DNA of 64,000 nt from Aestuariibacter sp. A3R04 (GTDB taxonomy: Bacteria; Pseudomonadota; Gammaproteobacteria; Enterobacterales; Alteromonadaceae), in NCBI RefSeq assembly GCF_018860805.1, contig NZ_JAHKQR010000011.1:1110366-1174365 (forward strand), given 5' to 3'. Shown piece by piece: positions 1 through 9,398 of this stretch. A program made the translations under genes and the position numbers. The notes beneath the pieces are model-generated. The model was not told the origin of the DNA. It worked only from the letters and a program-made list of their open reading frames with translations, and made no database searches. Position 1 is the stretch's first letter. Every line of letters begins with the position of its first letter.

Positions 1-983
1 CGAGCAACAATATCTTCTGTATTCCAGTACACACGTGGATCGTAGATAATCTTAGCTTTTGCTTCTTTCTCAATAAAAGCCTGCGCCAGCAGACCAACAA
101 TGTAGTACCCTTCAATGAACTCACCATTAGCGTCAAACAAGAAGCAACGGTCGAAATCCCCATCCCACGCAATACCGAAATCAGCGCCATTTTCTACCAC
201 TGCATTAGCTGTATCGGCGCGATTTTCGGGCAACAACGGGTTCGGTATGCCATTGGGAAAAGTGCCATCCGGATGATGGTTTATCTTAACGAATTCCACC
301 GGCACACCGCGCTCGACAAACAGTTTCTCGATAGCATCAAGGACTTTCCCGGCTGCGCCATTTCCGGCATTTACCACCAGCTTCATGGGCTTTAGCTTTG
401 CCAGATCAATGTATGAAACAATGTGTTCGACATAGTCGGCAAGACAATCTTTTTTAACATACCGTTCAGACGCTTTCAAAACCAATTCAGACACATGTGC
501 GTGTCCGTTGAAAAACGCCTCATCTTCAATACTTGCACCTTCACAATAAAACGCCAGACGAGCCGAAACTTCATTTTCAGGCAAAGCTTCTGCAGCGACT
601 TTTATTGCATTTAATCCTGTATCACCACTTATGGGTACTGAGCCCGCTTTTACCAGCTTCATGCCATTGTAGTTGATCGGGTTGTGACTGGCTGTTACCT
701 CTATCCCACCATCTACGCCCAAGTGCTTGGTAGCAAAATAAATTTCTTCGGTGCCGGTCATACCCAAATCTATGACCTTAGCTCCACCGTCAATTAACCC
801 CGCACTCAACGCCAGTTTTAAAGGGGCAGATGTTAAACGAACATCACCACCCACTACCACTGTTTTTGCCGCAAGTTCTTGGGCAAACGCTCGCCCAATA
901 CGATAGGCCACAGATTCAGATAACTGGCTGTTCAATTCACCGCGAATGTCATACGCTTTAAAACAAGTAATCGGTTGTGTCAT
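1..983 (-). CDS. manB: phosphomannomutase ManB/CpsG (3' part beyond window)
   Basis: Interconverts mannose-6-phosphate and mannose-1-phosphate for GDP-mannose synthesis in the cytoplasm. I translated this frame directly: an ATG at 983 opens a frame that stays open to the window edge (about 327 residues), so the C-terminal part is missing. It shows the phosphohexomutase phosphoserine motif TASHNP, the metal loop DGDFDR and the sugar loop segment [12 protein letters not shown]. It follows manC with one base between them, so the two are cotranscribed. Compared with E. coli CpsG as I remember it, there are about 28 extra residues near 130-165, between the GDTGL segment and the second domain. The DGDFDR form separates it from glmM at 42355. 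Confidence 0.95.
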   Translation of the reverse strand, partial: MTQPITCFKAYDIRGELNSQLSESVAYRIGRAFAQELAAKTVVVGGDVRLTSAPLKLALSAGLIDGGAKVIDLGMTGTEEIYFATKHLGVDGGIEVTASHNPINYNGMKLVKAGSVPISGDTGLNAIKVAAEALPENEVSARLAFYCEGASIEDEAFFNGHAHVSELVLKASERYVKKDCLADYVEHIVSYIDLAKLKPMKLVVNAGNGAAGKVLDAIEKLFVERGVPVEFVKINHHPDGTFPNGIPNPLLPENRADTANAVVENGADFGIAWDGDFDRCFLFDANGEFIEGYYIVGLLAQAFIEKEAKAKIIYDPRVYWNTEDIVA

Positions 984-984
984 A

Positions 985-2400
985 TTATTTATCTGCGCTC
1001 TTAGTTCTTCCGTAGCGATCTGAAAAACGGACAATGTCGTCTTCACCTAAATACGTACCTGATTGCACTTCAATGAGTTCAAGGGGAATTTTTCCCGGAT
1101 TCTCCAGTGAGTGAACTTGGCCGATTGGTATGTAAGTTGATTCGTTTTCAGTAACCAGTAACGTGTCTGTTCCAATGGTCACTTTAGCCGTACCTGCAAC
1201 CACAACCCAGTGCTCTGCGCGATGGTGGTGCATTTGAACCGACAACTGCTCACCAGGTTTTACTTTTATGCGCTTAACCTGAAAACGATGACCCGAATCA
1301 ATCGCATCGTAGCTGCCCCAAGGGCGGAAAACTTCTCGATGGTATTCAAACTCTGGACGTTTTTCAGCTTTAAGCCGGTTTACGACATTTTTGATATCTT
1401 GCACTTTGTCTTTGTGAGCAACCATAATTGCATCTTTGGTTTCCACCACAACAACATTGTCTAAACCGATCACCGATATCAATCGCTCTTCGGCATTGAC
1501 ATAACTGTTGTTAACACCTTCCAGAATAGCATCGCCAATGATCACATTGCCACGTGTATCTTTCTCTGCTGTTTCCCAAAGAGATGACCAGCTTCCAACA
1601 TCTGACCAACCGGCGTCAAGAGGCACCATTGCGGCATTCTGAGTCTTTTCCATTACCGCGTAGTCAATGGAATCATTCGGGCAAGTCGCAAATATGTCAG
1701 CATCAACACGAATAAAATCCAAATCATTAGATTCCGTTTCAATTGCACTACGGCACACTGACAAAATCTCTGGATTGAATTTTTCCAACTCTTCAAGATA
1801 ACGACTCGCTCTAAACATGAACATACCGCTATTCCAGAAATATTTTCCTGAAGCAACATACCCTTCCGCGGTGGTGTAATCGGGCTTTTCTACAAACTCC
1901 GCGACGTCAAAACCGTCTCCTTTGGTTTCTCCCGCCTTAATATATCCGTACCCGGTGTGCGGTTGGTCAGGAACAATCCCGAAGGTCACCAATGCACCGG
2001 ATCTAGCCAGTACCTCAGCCTTCTCAATTGCTTGATGGAACGAGACTGTATCCTTGATGAGGTGGTCTGCAGCCAGAACCAGTAAGACGGGATCTTCGCC
2101 ATTTTTTGTCGCATGCAATGCAGCCAAAGCAATCGCCGGAGCTGTGTTCCGCCCTACAGGCTCAAGTAAAATACCGTCGTGATTAATATGTTGTACACGC
2201 AATTGCTCTGCCACCAAGAAACGGTGTGCATCGTTACAGATGAATATGGGCCCTTCTGAATCAGTCCCTTTTAGCCGGGCCACAGTTTCCTGCAACATGG
2301 TTTGCTCAGAAGTGAGAGCGAGAAACTGTTTTGGAAGTGCAGCTCTGGACTTTGGCCACAGCCGACTTCCAGAACCACCTGCTAAAATAACTGGTTTCAT
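985..2400 (-). CDS. manC: mannose-1-phosphate guanylyltransferase / mannose-6-phosphate isomerase
   Basis: A 471-residue bifunctional type II enzyme making GDP-mannose from mannose-1-phosphate and GTP. The N-terminal nucleotidyltransferase opens with [11 protein letters not shown] and PKQFL and carries FVEKPD. The C-terminal cupin domain has [10 protein letters not shown] near residue 395, typical of the phosphomannose isomerase half. Length matches CpsB/ManC (about 470-480). The ATG at 2400 follows an AGGA-type ribosome site. It is first in a manC-manB pair serving exopolysaccharide or O-antigen precursor supply. No glycosyltransferase genes are visible beside it. Confidence 0.96.
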   Translation of the reverse strand: MKPVILAGGSGSRLWPKSRAALPKQFLALTSEQTMLQETVARLKGTDSEGPIFICNDAHRFLVAEQLRVQHINHDGILLEPVGRNTAPAIALAALHATKNGEDPVLLVLAADHLIKDTVSFHQAIEKAEVLARSGALVTFGIVPDQPHTGYGYIKAGETKGDGFDVAEFVEKPDYTTAEGYVASGKYFWNSGMFMFRASRYLEELEKFNPEILSVCRSAIETESNDLDFIRVDADIFATCPNDSIDYAVMEKTQNAAMVPLDAGWSDVGSWSSLWETAEKDTRGNVIIGDAILEGVNNSYVNAEERLISVIGLDNVVVVETKDAIMVAHKDKVQDIKNVVNRLKAEKRPEFEYHREVFRPWGSYDAIDSGHRFQVKRIKVKPGEQLSVQMHHHRAEHWVVVAGTAKVTIGTDTLLVTENESTYIPIGQVHSLENPGKIPLELIEVQSGTYLGEDDIVRFSDRYGRTKSADK

Positions 2401-2877
2401 TTACATTCCTGTTTGTGTGGTGACGTTTATTTATCCCTACTTCTTTCAATAGTATAAAAGCCGGGTTACAGGTTCAATCGCAAAAGTGATAAATAAAGCA
2501 ATTGAGCACTGTTTTCATCAAAATAAAACAAAGAAGTAAAGCGCGTGTGAAAATGAAACCCAAGCAACACCTGTTTTCTTTTGTGAGGACTGTCTTAATC
2601 CTGCGCTGAATCCACGGGAACAAGTTGCGTTGGGTTTATCATGGCAATATTAGTCTGCCAGTCACCATACCAATACCCATATTCGTGTGTCCTCCTTCAT
2701 GGTCAAAACAGCTTTCCGCAGTGACAAAGAAATGTACATTAACGTGTATCAGTTTGATGATTAAAAGAAAGATATGTGAATAAAATCGTCTGCCCTGCAC
2801 TACAAGTCTGTATCGAATGGGGTAGAATAAACGATTTCTAGCCATAGCCCCAGAGTATATGAGGTAAACGACAGAGC
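2401..2877. other. 477-bp divergent intergenic region
   Basis: Lies between manC (leftward) and tcdA (rightward) and must hold both promoters. I see no convincing gene: the frame of 2639-3007 on the minus strand runs into tcdA and has no recognisable sequence. A TAGAAT at 2823-2828 could be a -10 element for tcdA but lacks a good -35. I looked for a JUMPstart-like element upstream of manC and did not find one. Confidence 0.5.
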
Positions 2878-3660
2878 ATGACGAATAAAAAGCAACGTTT
2901 TGGGGGAATTGAACGCCTTTACGGCGAAGCCGGTTTAGCGGTTCTTGCCAACAGTCACGTTTGCGTAATCGGTGTCGGCGGCGTGGGCTCCTGGAGCGCA
3001 GAAGCACTTGCTCGCTCGGGAGTAGGTAACATTACGCTTATTGATTTGGATGATGTGTGTACCACCAATATCAACCGACAAATTCACGCCTTAGACAACA
3101 CTGTAGGCAAACCAAAAGTAGCAGTACTGGCAGAACGCATCAACTTGATCAATCCCGAGTGTAAAGTCAATGCTATTGAAGATTTTATTACTTCAGACAA
3201 TGTGCGGGATCTACTTACCACTGACATGCACAGCGTCATTGAAGCAACTGACAGTGTAAAGGCAAAAGCAGCGATTATTGCCCATTGTAAACGCAATAAA
3301 ATACACGTAATTACGTTGGGTGGTGCAGGCGGACAAATTGATCCAACATGTATCAAAAAAGGCGATCTAGCCAAAACGATTCAAGATCCTCTGGCGGCAA
3401 AAGTACGCAGTGATTTACGACGATTTTACGGATTTAGTAAGAATCCCAAACGCCGCTTTGGTGTGGAATGTGTGTATTCAACAGAACAACTTCGCTACCC
3501 TCAGCCCAATGGCAGCGTAAGCTTTAATAAATCGGCCCTTGAAGGCGGTACACGGCTTGACTGTGCAGGCGGCTTTGGGGCAGTCGTTACCGTAACCGCA
3601 ACCTTTGGCATGTATGCCGCTGCGGGTGTTATCAATCGTATCACGTCGAGACCCACTTAA
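2878..3660 (+). CDS. tcdA: tRNA threonylcarbamoyladenosine dehydratase (TcdA/CsdL)
   Basis: ATP-dependent cyclisation of t6A37 in ANN-decoding tRNAs to the cyclic form. The 260-residue protein is an E1/ThiF/MoeB-type adenylating enzyme: the nucleotide motif IGVGGVGSW lies near residues 31-39, followed by LIDLDDVCTTNINRQ, which holds the conserved Asp and Arg of the family. The central LGGAGGQIDPT and the RRFGVECVYS segment are typical of TcdA (YgdL). Length fits the family (about 260-270). Stands alone between divergent manC and the gene at 3724. Confidence 0.95.
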   Translation: MTNKKQRFGGIERLYGEAGLAVLANSHVCVIGVGGVGSWSAEALARSGVGNITLIDLDDVCTTNINRQIHALDNTVGKPKVAVLAERINLINPECKVNAIEDFITSDNVRDLLTTDMHSVIEATDSVKAKAAIIAHCKRNKIHVITLGGAGGQIDPTCIKKGDLAKTIQDPLAAKVRSDLRRFYGFSKNPKRRFGVECVYSTEQLRYPQPNGSVSFNKSALEGGTRLDCAGGFGAVVTVTATFGMYAAAGVINRITSRPT

Positions 3661-3723
3661 ATAGCGGACCCACATAGACACGGCGATGAATAACGCGCAC
3701 AATACCCCGAAAAGGAGAAATGC

Positions 3724-4131
3724 ATGCAACAATCTGAATTGGCTACACTGATGACAGAATGTGCGGCCGACGCTATCAAGACTGCACAGGAAGAGTTCAA
3801 TATTGAGTTAAATGGAGAAGCCAACAGCGTTCCATTAATCGACGATATACTTCTGTCGTTTTTGGATAAGTACCACGACAGTGCGTTGGAAGATTCTGCC
3901 GTATTTACGATCTGTAATGTTTACGGTGCATACATTGGCGAGTGTTATCGCAATATTGCTGGAGGCCAGTGGCGATATGATGAATCTAACCCAGATGCAC
4001 CTTTCGTGGTCCTGGATGTGGGCGAGCGTTCATATGCGTTTGCGGGGATCTGCTATGAAAGGCTGGTTAATGACAGCAATATCAGCGTTGCCGAATATTT
4101 TAATCAGGCTTTGAAGCAACGTCAGCAGTAG
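3724..4131 (+). CDS. unrecognised 135-aa protein (DUF3806-like)
   Basis: Cytoplasmic, acidic, no signal peptide or membrane segment. The start has a clear ribosome site (AAGGAG about 8 bases before the ATG). The N-terminal half looks helical. The second half has YGAYIGE followed by AGGQW and a hydrophobic strand, a pattern I associate with DUF3806-type small proteins; this is resemblance only. The stop lies 32 bases inside the end of the convergent DUF2919 gene, so the two 3' ends overlap. Function unknown. Confidence 0.8.
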   Translation: MQQSELATLMTECAADAIKTAQEEFNIELNGEANSVPLIDDILLSFLDKYHDSALEDSAVFTICNVYGAYIGECYRNIAGGQWRYDESNPDAPFVVLDVGERSYAFAGICYERLVNDSNISVAEYFNQALKQRQQ

Positions 4132-4621
4132 CAACTCCATCACTGGCGTCGGTAGGTCGCCGCCAGTCATTGAGCATGAGACGCAAATGGCGACTGTTGA
4201 AAATGCATACGATGGTCAAGAGATTGAGCAACAGAAAGCACCCCGGTGTGAAATGAAACGCCCAATCGTCGTGTTCTAGCGCCACAATCTGAATTATTGC
4301 GCTAAGCGCTATGCCTGTCAGAATACACCCACAACACAAAAATCGCCAGCTATACCAATGACGCTTCCAAAACCGCTCTCTGTTTGAGAGCATTAACACT
4401 GCTAACAGCAAGGGAATGGTCGCGACCAGACGCAACCCAAATTGACTTTTATCCGGATACAATATACCCAGCAATTGAGAGGTTTGCCCCATGCTCGCCA
4501 AAGAAAAAATCAGGATAATCCAATCACTACACAACAACACCAATAATACCAATAGCCACCTTGGCGGTTTTATTCGGCCTGCCTCATCATAGCAATGAAG
4601 GGGGAGTAGCAATTTGACCAT
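4100..4621 (-). CDS. DUF2919 (YfeZ-like) inner-membrane protein
   Basis: A 173-residue protein with four likely membrane helices (about 22-45, 63-80, 92-112 and 124-143) and a short basic-polar tail. The N-terminal LHCYDEAGRIKPPRW resembles the conserved opening of the DUF2919 family, whose function is not known. The start codon overlaps the stop of the upstream acetyltransferase gene by one base (TAATG), which suggests translational coupling. Its 3' end overlaps the convergent 3724 gene. Confidence 0.85.
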   Translation of the reverse strand: MVKLLLPLHCYDEAGRIKPPRWLLVLLVLLCSDWIILIFSLASMGQTSQLLGILYPDKSQFGLRLVATIPLLLAVLMLSNRERFWKRHWYSWRFLCCGCILTGIALSAIIQIVALEHDDWAFHFTPGCFLLLNLLTIVCIFNSRHLRLMLNDWRRPTDASDGVATADVASKPD

Positions 4622-5043
4622 TACAACGTCAAAGCAAAATGATGGCTCGATATAAAGAACCCATTTCTTAAGTAGAAGCGGTGCGCGTCAAACCGCTGCA
4701 CACCAGAATCCAGATGTACCGACTGACACCCCCTTTCTTTTGCCAAATCTATCACCGTATCCAGCAGCAACTTTCCCGCTCCCTGCCCCTGATAATGCGA
4801 AACAGTCACTAAATCATCAATGTAAATATGTTTCCCCCAAGCCAGCTTTTCCCCGGTAGTAAATCCGCAAACAGCCACCGCCTGACCATCATCCAGCGCA
4901 GCAATCATTTCGTACCCGGAAGCCATCTGACGACGAATTTGTGCAGCCAGCGAAACTCCGGACATCTCTGTTCGTAATTCTGCGATGACTGGTAAAATAG
5001 ATTCCACTGGCAACCCCGTGTCGCCTACTATATACAAATTCAT
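4621..5043 (-). CDS. GNAT family N-acetyltransferase
   Basis: A 140-residue acyl-CoA-dependent N-acetyltransferase of unknown substrate. The acetyl-CoA motif A is visible as YQGQGAGKLLLD, with the following RGCQSVHLDSG strand and a C-terminal HRFYLRNGF typical of GNAT folds. The frame stays open upstream to 5163, but the ATG at 5043 has AAGGGA at good spacing and gives the normal family length, so the 40 upstream residues are probably not translated. Coupled to the DUF2919 gene downstream. Confidence 0.88.
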   Translation of the reverse strand: MNLYIVGDTGLPVESILPVIAELRTEMSGVSLAAQIRRQMASGYEMIAALDDGQAVAVCGFTTGEKLAWGKHIYIDDLVTVSHYQGQGAGKLLLDTVIDLAKERGCQSVHLDSGVQRFDAHRFYLRNGFFISSHHFALTL

Positions 5044-5203
5044 ATTCTGTCCCTTATTATTTCCAAGTATGCGTTCTTGACGGCGCCTACTATTGCATTC
5101 ACGCAGTAATAATTTCAACCCATATTGTGGCAGACGACCAATGCACCTGGTTAAAGCAAGCAAAAAACCGGAACTTACTGCTGCGCTGTGCGTGGAGTTA
5201 CTG

Positions 5204-5209
5204 TATAAT
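5204..5209 (+). promoter_or_regulatory. -10 element upstream of rimO
   Basis: A perfect TATAAT 40 bases before the rimO ATG. No good -35 hexamer lies 16-18 bases upstream. Activity is inferred from position only. Confidence 0.4.
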
Positions 5210-5248
5210 CCGCGTCCATTTTTTTAAACAGATAATCGGCCTATTGCT

Positions 5249-6682
5249 ATGACGGTAAAGACCTTTACTCCGAAACAGACGACAACACTGGAAACGCCGG
5301 TCAAAACTCTCAACGATAATCGTAACCATGCGCCTTCTACTGGAAACCGTATTGGCTTCGTCAGTTTAGGCTGCCCAAAAAACCTGGTTGACTCGGAACG
5401 TATTTTAACTCAATTGCGCACAGAAGGTTATGATGTTGTTCCTACTTATGACGATGCGGACTTGGTTATTGTAAATACCTGTGGATTTATTGACTCCGCC
5501 GTTGAGGAATCCCTCGACACCATTGGCGAAGCCCTAGCAGAAAACGGCAAAGTAATCGTGACGGGTTGCCTGGGTATTAAAGAAGACGATATACGTGAAG
5601 TACATCCCAACGTACTGGCAATCACCGGGCCTCATGCTTACGAAACCGTAGTGGAACAAGTTCACAACCACCTTCCAAAACCGGTATACAACCCTTTTGA
5701 GCATTTAGTGCCGGATCACGGGGTAAAATTAACTCCCCGCCACTACGCATATTTAAAAATATCCGAAGGCTGTAATCACCGTTGTACTTTCTGCATCATT
5801 CCCTCTATGCGTGGCGATTTGGTCAGTCGCCCGGTGGGCGAAATTCTGGATGAAGCAAAGCGACTGCAGGCGGCGGGCGTCAAGGAACTGTTAGTCATCT
5901 CTCAGGATACCAGTGCGTACGGTGTGGACATAAAACACCGGACAGGGTTCTGGAACGGGATGCCGGTAAAGGCACACATGCAGCAATTATGTGAGAAGCT
6001 GGGTGAAATGGATATGTGGGTGCGGTTACACTACGTCTATCCCTACCCCCATGTTGACAATCTCATACCGCTGATGAATGAAGGCAGACTATTGCCGTAC
6101 CTCGATATTCCGTTCCAACATGCCAGCAAACGCATATTAAAACTGATGAAACGCCCAGGTAGTGCAGAACGAGTAATTGAGCGCGTGAAAGCATGGCGTA
6201 AAGCTTGCCCCGAACTCATTATTCGCTCTACTTTTATTGTTGGCTTTCCCGGAGAAACAGAAGACGAGTTTGAAGAGCTGCTGACGTTTATTCGCGAAGC
6301 ACAACTTGATCGCGTTGGCTGTTTTGCTTACAGCCCTGTTGAAGGCGCAAAAGCAAACGACTTACCCGACCCCGTTCCTGAAGCGGTAAAACAAAACCGA
6401 CTTACCCGATTTATGGCGGTACAAAGCGAAATTAGTGCTCAACGACTCAAAAATAGAATTGGCAAAGAGTATCTGGTTGTAATCGACAGTATCGACAGCG
6501 AAGGCGCGGTAGGCCGCACCTACGCAGATGCACCGGAAGTTGATGGCGTCGTTCACCTCAATGGTGTCTATGATGTTAAACCCGGCGATCGGGTTTGGGC
6601 TGAAATTATTCATGCAGACGAACATGATGTATGGGGTGTCGTTCACGCTGACGATGAACCAGAGGAAAACGAAACGACCTGA
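5249..6682 (+). CDS. rimO: ribosomal protein S12 methylthiotransferase RimO
   Basis: Radical-SAM enzyme that adds a methylthio group to the conserved aspartate of ribosomal protein S12. Order of domains: an N-terminal MTTase domain with [12 protein letters not shown] and NTCGF supplying cysteines for the auxiliary cluster, then the radical-SAM cluster cysteines C175, C179 and C182 (CNHRCTFC), and a C-terminal TRAM domain (about 405-470). At 477 residues it is longer than E. coli RimO (441), mostly from an N-terminal Thr/Pro-rich extension of about 30 residues before [12 protein letters not shown] start closer to the conserved core was not obvious. A strong terminator follows. Confidence 0.96.
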   Translation: MTVKTFTPKQTTTLETPVKTLNDNRNHAPSTGNRIGFVSLGCPKNLVDSERILTQLRTEGYDVVPTYDDADLVIVNTCGFIDSAVEESLDTIGEALAENGKVIVTGCLGIKEDDIREVHPNVLAITGPHAYETVVEQVHNHLPKPVYNPFEHLVPDHGVKLTPRHYAYLKISEGCNHRCTFCIIPSMRGDLVSRPVGEILDEAKRLQAAGVKELLVISQDTSAYGVDIKHRTGFWNGMPVKAHMQQLCEKLGEMDMWVRLHYVYPYPHVDNLIPLMNEGRLLPYLDIPFQHASKRILKLMKRPGSAERVIERVKAWRKACPELIIRSTFIVGFPGETEDEFEELLTFIREAQLDRVGCFAYSPVEGAKANDLPDPVPEAVKQNRLTRFMAVQSEISAQRLKNRIGKEYLVVIDSIDSEGAVGRTYADAPEVDGVVHLNGVYDVKPGDRVWAEIIHADEHDVWGVVHADDEPEENETT

Positions 6683-6689
6683 CCGGGAT

Positions 6690-6729
6690 AAAAAAGGCTA
6701 CTGGTGCAACGACGCTTTAGCCTTTTTTT
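6690..6729. terminator. bidirectional terminator between rimO and the kelch gene
   Basis: An inverted repeat of AAAAAAGGCTA and TAGCCTTTTTTT around a 17-base loop. It gives a U-tract in both directions, and its right arm runs into the stop codon of the convergent kelch gene. Confidence 0.85.
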
Positions 6730-7759
6730 ACTGTCGTGCGGGCTGTTCGGCCTGACGAAATAAGCTCACCGTATTACGGGTTTCCTTAGCCCCTGCTTTC
6801 GATGCCCCACCGATAAGCCAAATGGCATCATCCATAGTGACAACACCCAGCCCGTGACGTGGTACTGGCATCACAGATACATCCTGCCATCGCTCGCGGT
6901 TTATCTCATAGCGCCACACCTTGTAATACACGCCACCTCGAGCACTGTCAAAAAACTCGCCGCCAAACACGTAAATGTTATTGTGGTATACCACACACCC
7001 TATTCCCGCTTGTGCTTCGGGCATAGGTTTCGCCACTTGCCAGGTGTCGGTTTCCGGGTCAAACACCTCGTGCGCACCGGTATTGCCATTCTCCACATCC
7101 CGTCCGCCAATAACGTGCCATTTCCCCTTAACAACCACACTACAAGCACTGTTGCGGGGAGTTGGTAACGCTGCTGCACTTTTCCACACGCCGCCTTCTG
7201 CATCATAAACACCGTGCCAACCCGAGTCTAGATGATGCTGCCAGGCATAATTATCGGCATCAGTCGTTCTGCCGCCTGCCAGATGTACATTGCCGTTAAT
7301 AACAGCAGAAATACTCTCTGACAATTTGACAGGCATGGAGCCTACTTTAGTCCAACGGTCGGCATTCTGATCGTAGGCGTACACGGTCGACGAATTATTC
7401 CACTGCCCGTCAATTGACCCCGTAAACCCACCAAATGCCCAAAGCGTTCCCTCTGCTGACACAAGCATAGCGTGATGCACTGGTACAGGAAAGTCAGAAA
7501 GCCGCTCCCATTCATCGCTTTGTGAAGTGAGCCGATATACCCGATCAGACACGGTAAACCCCTGGGCTGTTTCCCGTAAACCTCCAACCACGTATATAGC
7601 ATCGCCGTAAACTGCTGGGTAAATCTCCTGGACTGGCTCCGGCAATGCCGGACCTGCACTCCAGTAATATGTTTTATCACCACTAAAAGTCGTACGCTCG
7701 GCATCACAACCTGTCACGAAGAAAATCGCCCACATGCACAGTAATAGCGATCTTACCAC
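6728..7759 (-). CDS. kelch-repeat lipoprotein
   Basis: A 343-residue exported beta-propeller protein. The N-terminus is a lipoprotein signal with lipobox VTGC (Cys18). At least five kelch blades are visible, each with a V-x-GG turn followed by a spaced W (for example IYVVGGL, LWAFGGF, WHVIGGR, IYVFGGE and IWLIGGA). Related propellers include N-acetylneuraminate epimerases, but I cannot assign a substrate. The GTG start overlaps the end of the upstream SDR gene by 7 bases; an internal ATG at codon 9 is possible but would shorten the signal. Last gene of the msbA-lpxK-ycaR-kdsB run. Confidence 0.85.
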   Translation of the reverse strand: MVRSLLLCMWAIFFVTGCDAERTTFSGDKTYYWSAGPALPEPVQEIYPAVYGDAIYVVGGLRETAQGFTVSDRVYRLTSQSDEWERLSDFPVPVHHAMLVSAEGTLWAFGGFTGSIDGQWNNSSTVYAYDQNADRWTKVGSMPVKLSESISAVINGNVHLAGGRTTDADNYAWQHHLDSGWHGVYDAEGGVWKSAAALPTPRNSACSVVVKGKWHVIGGRDVENGNTGAHEVFDPETDTWQVAKPMPEAQAGIGCVVYHNNIYVFGGEFFDSARGGVYYKVWRYEINRERWQDVSVMPVPRHGLGVVTMDDAIWLIGGASKAGAKETRNTVSLFRQAEQPARQ

Positions 7760-8412
7760 GGCAGGACTGATCCATTGGCATGGTAGAAACCCCCGGAAGT
7801 ATCCGGGCCGAGTTTATCTAATTGTTTAATTATGCCTTCAGCGGCCTCGTCGGGTTCCACATCACCTGCGTTGTTTACCATTTCAGTTTTCACAAAACCG
7901 GGATGCAATAATGCAACAAAAATATTTCTATTTTTCAGGTCATTAGCGAGAGAAACACCAGCGGCGTTTAGGGCCGCCTTGGACATGCGATAGCCATAGT
8001 AACCGCCCGACGTATTATCTGTCATAGAGCCCATTCTGCTAGTTATCAATCCAATCTTTCCGCCTGTCTGCATGTTAGGCAATAATATCTGAGTGACGAG
8101 TAAAGGGCCTAGAGCATTCACGCGGAACTGATAATCAATGGTAGCTGGATCCCAATCCTGAATGCTTTCCTGGCCCAAGACACCTGCGTTGTTAATCAAC
8201 CAGTCAATTCTTACTTCCGCCAAAGGCGCAAGGGCACTAGCAAGCGAGTCAGGGTTTGAAACATCCACACCGGTAATCACAGTTGCTGGCGTATCGTTCA
8301 ATTCATCAGCACTATTGCGACACGCCACATACACATTGTCTCCTCGCTCACAAAGGCGTTTTACCAAAGCCAGTCCAATACCGCGATTTCCACCCGTAAC
8401 TACAATATTCAT
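7753..8412 (-). CDS. short-chain dehydrogenase/reductase (C-factor-like)
   Basis: A 219-residue NAD(P)-dependent oxidoreductase. It has the Rossmann motif TGGNRGIG (residues 6-13), the NNAG motif and the catalytic Y-x3-K in YGYRMSKAA. Ends in GFYHANGSVLPW, as in the short C-factor/CsgA-like SDRs. GGAGG lies 6 bases before the ATG. It follows kdsB by 31 bases and overlaps the kelch gene, so it is probably cotranscribed with the lipid A/Kdo genes. Substrate unknown. Confidence 0.9.
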   Translation of the reverse strand: MNIVVTGGNRGIGLALVKRLCERGDNVYVACRNSADELNDTPATVITGVDVSNPDSLASALAPLAEVRIDWLINNAGVLGQESIQDWDPATIDYQFRVNALGPLLVTQILLPNMQTGGKIGLITSRMGSMTDNTSGGYYGYRMSKAALNAAGVSLANDLKNRNIFVALLHPGFVKTEMVNNAGDVEPDEAAEGIIKQLDKLGPDTSGGFYHANGSVLPW

Positions 8413-8443
8413 CCATCGCCTCCGTTAAAAAAATAGCTGTTGA

Positions 8444-9202
8444 CTATACATTTACGTGCATCGACGCTATTAGACGCGCTAAGTCATCGGGCGTATCGAC
8501 GCCTGCAGGAGGTGGTGACGATGCAATATCGACGTGAATTTTGTCACCGTACCACAGAGCACGCAATTGCTCTAACGACTCTGTACGCTCTAATACCGTG
8601 GGAGCATAAGCAACGTATTGTGTAACATACCCCGCGTTGTACGCATATAGTCCAATATGTCGCAGGAACAAACTAGGATCAGCGTGTTCGGGATTTTTCA
8701 TCATGGTTGCCCGTTCAAACGGCACTGGAGACCGGGAGAAATACAAGGCTTCTTTACGCGCATTTCTCACTACCTTGACAATATTCGGGTTTAGTACGTC
8801 ATCGGACGAAGTAACCGGTGTTGCCAAAGTGGCAATAGCAACATCCTCTCTGGCTGCTAAATTTTGCGCCACTTGACGAATGTTGTTCGCCGGTACGAAG
8901 GGTTCATCGCCCTGCACATTTACCACTAATGTGTCGTCACTCAGTTCGCAACGTTGGATAACTTCAGACAATCGCTCTGTACCGGATTCGTGCTTATCAC
9001 TGGTCATGACTACGCGGCTAAACGCAGTGGCCACTCTGGCGATGCGATCGTCATCGGTGGCGACAATAATATTGTCCGCACCGGCTTCCATAGCGCGTTC
9101 AACCGTGTGCTGGATCATGGGTTTACCCTGAATATCCGCTAAGGGTTTACCGGGAAAGCGTGACGAACCATACCTGGCTGGGATAATTACCGTGAATCTC
9201 AT
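8444..9202 (-). CDS. kdsB: 3-deoxy-manno-octulosonate cytidylyltransferase KdsB
   Basis: Activates Kdo with CTP to CMP-Kdo for attachment to lipid A. The 252-residue protein begins with the nucleotidyltransferase signature IIPARYGSSRFPGKPL and has NVQGDEPFV near residue 95. Length matches E. coli KdsB (248). The start overlaps the ycaR stop by four bases (ATGA). Part of the msbA-lpxK-ycaR-kdsB operon. Confidence 0.97.
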   Translation of the reverse strand: MRFTVIIPARYGSSRFPGKPLADIQGKPMIQHTVERAMEAGADNIIVATDDDRIARVATAFSRVVMTSDKHESGTERLSEVIQRCELSDDTLVVNVQGDEPFVPANNIRQVAQNLAAREDVAIATLATPVTSSDDVLNPNIVKVVRNARKEALYFSRSPVPFERATMMKNPEHADPSLFLRHIGLYAYNAGYVTQYVAYAPTVLERTESLEQLRALWYGDKIHVDIASSPPPAGVDTPDDLARLIASMHVNV

Positions 9203-9396
9203 CGCTGCAACTCATCCATTTCATCTAAGGTAAGCTGTTTCGCATGGGCTTCAATTAACACAGGAATACCGGCTTCAACGGCAAAGCTCAAACGGTCGAA
9301 CCGGCACAACAATTGTGATTTGTCTCTTGATACCGTCAGTTTTCCTTTACATACAGGACAAGCCAGTACGTCCAGTAATTTCACATCTAAACTCAT
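9199..9396 (-). CDS. ycaR: YcaR/Trm112-family small protein
   Basis: A 65-residue protein with an N-terminal CPVC knuckle (ACPVCKGKL) and the strand segment FAVEAGIPVLIE typical of the YcaR/UPF0434 family between lpxK and kdsB. Only one CxxC pair is present, plus a lone Cys in LLCRF, as in E. coli YcaR. Role not established. Two starts are possible. The ATG at 9402 overlaps the lpxK stop (ATGA) but sits directly against the AAGGA. The ATG at 9396 has AAGGA six bases upstream and is preferred here. Confidence 0.9.
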   Translation of the reverse strand: MSLDVKLLDVLACPVCKGKLTVSRDKSQLLCRFDRLSFAVEAGIPVLIEAHAKQLTLDEMDELQR

Positions 9397-9398
9397 TG

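Noticed and set aside
2401-2877. JUMPstart/RfaH element before manC
   Set aside because: No matching core sequence found in the intergenic region.
2639-3007. 122-codon minus-strand frame upstream of tcdA
   Set aside because: Runs into the antisense of tcdA and has an Arg/Cys-rich, shadow-like composition.
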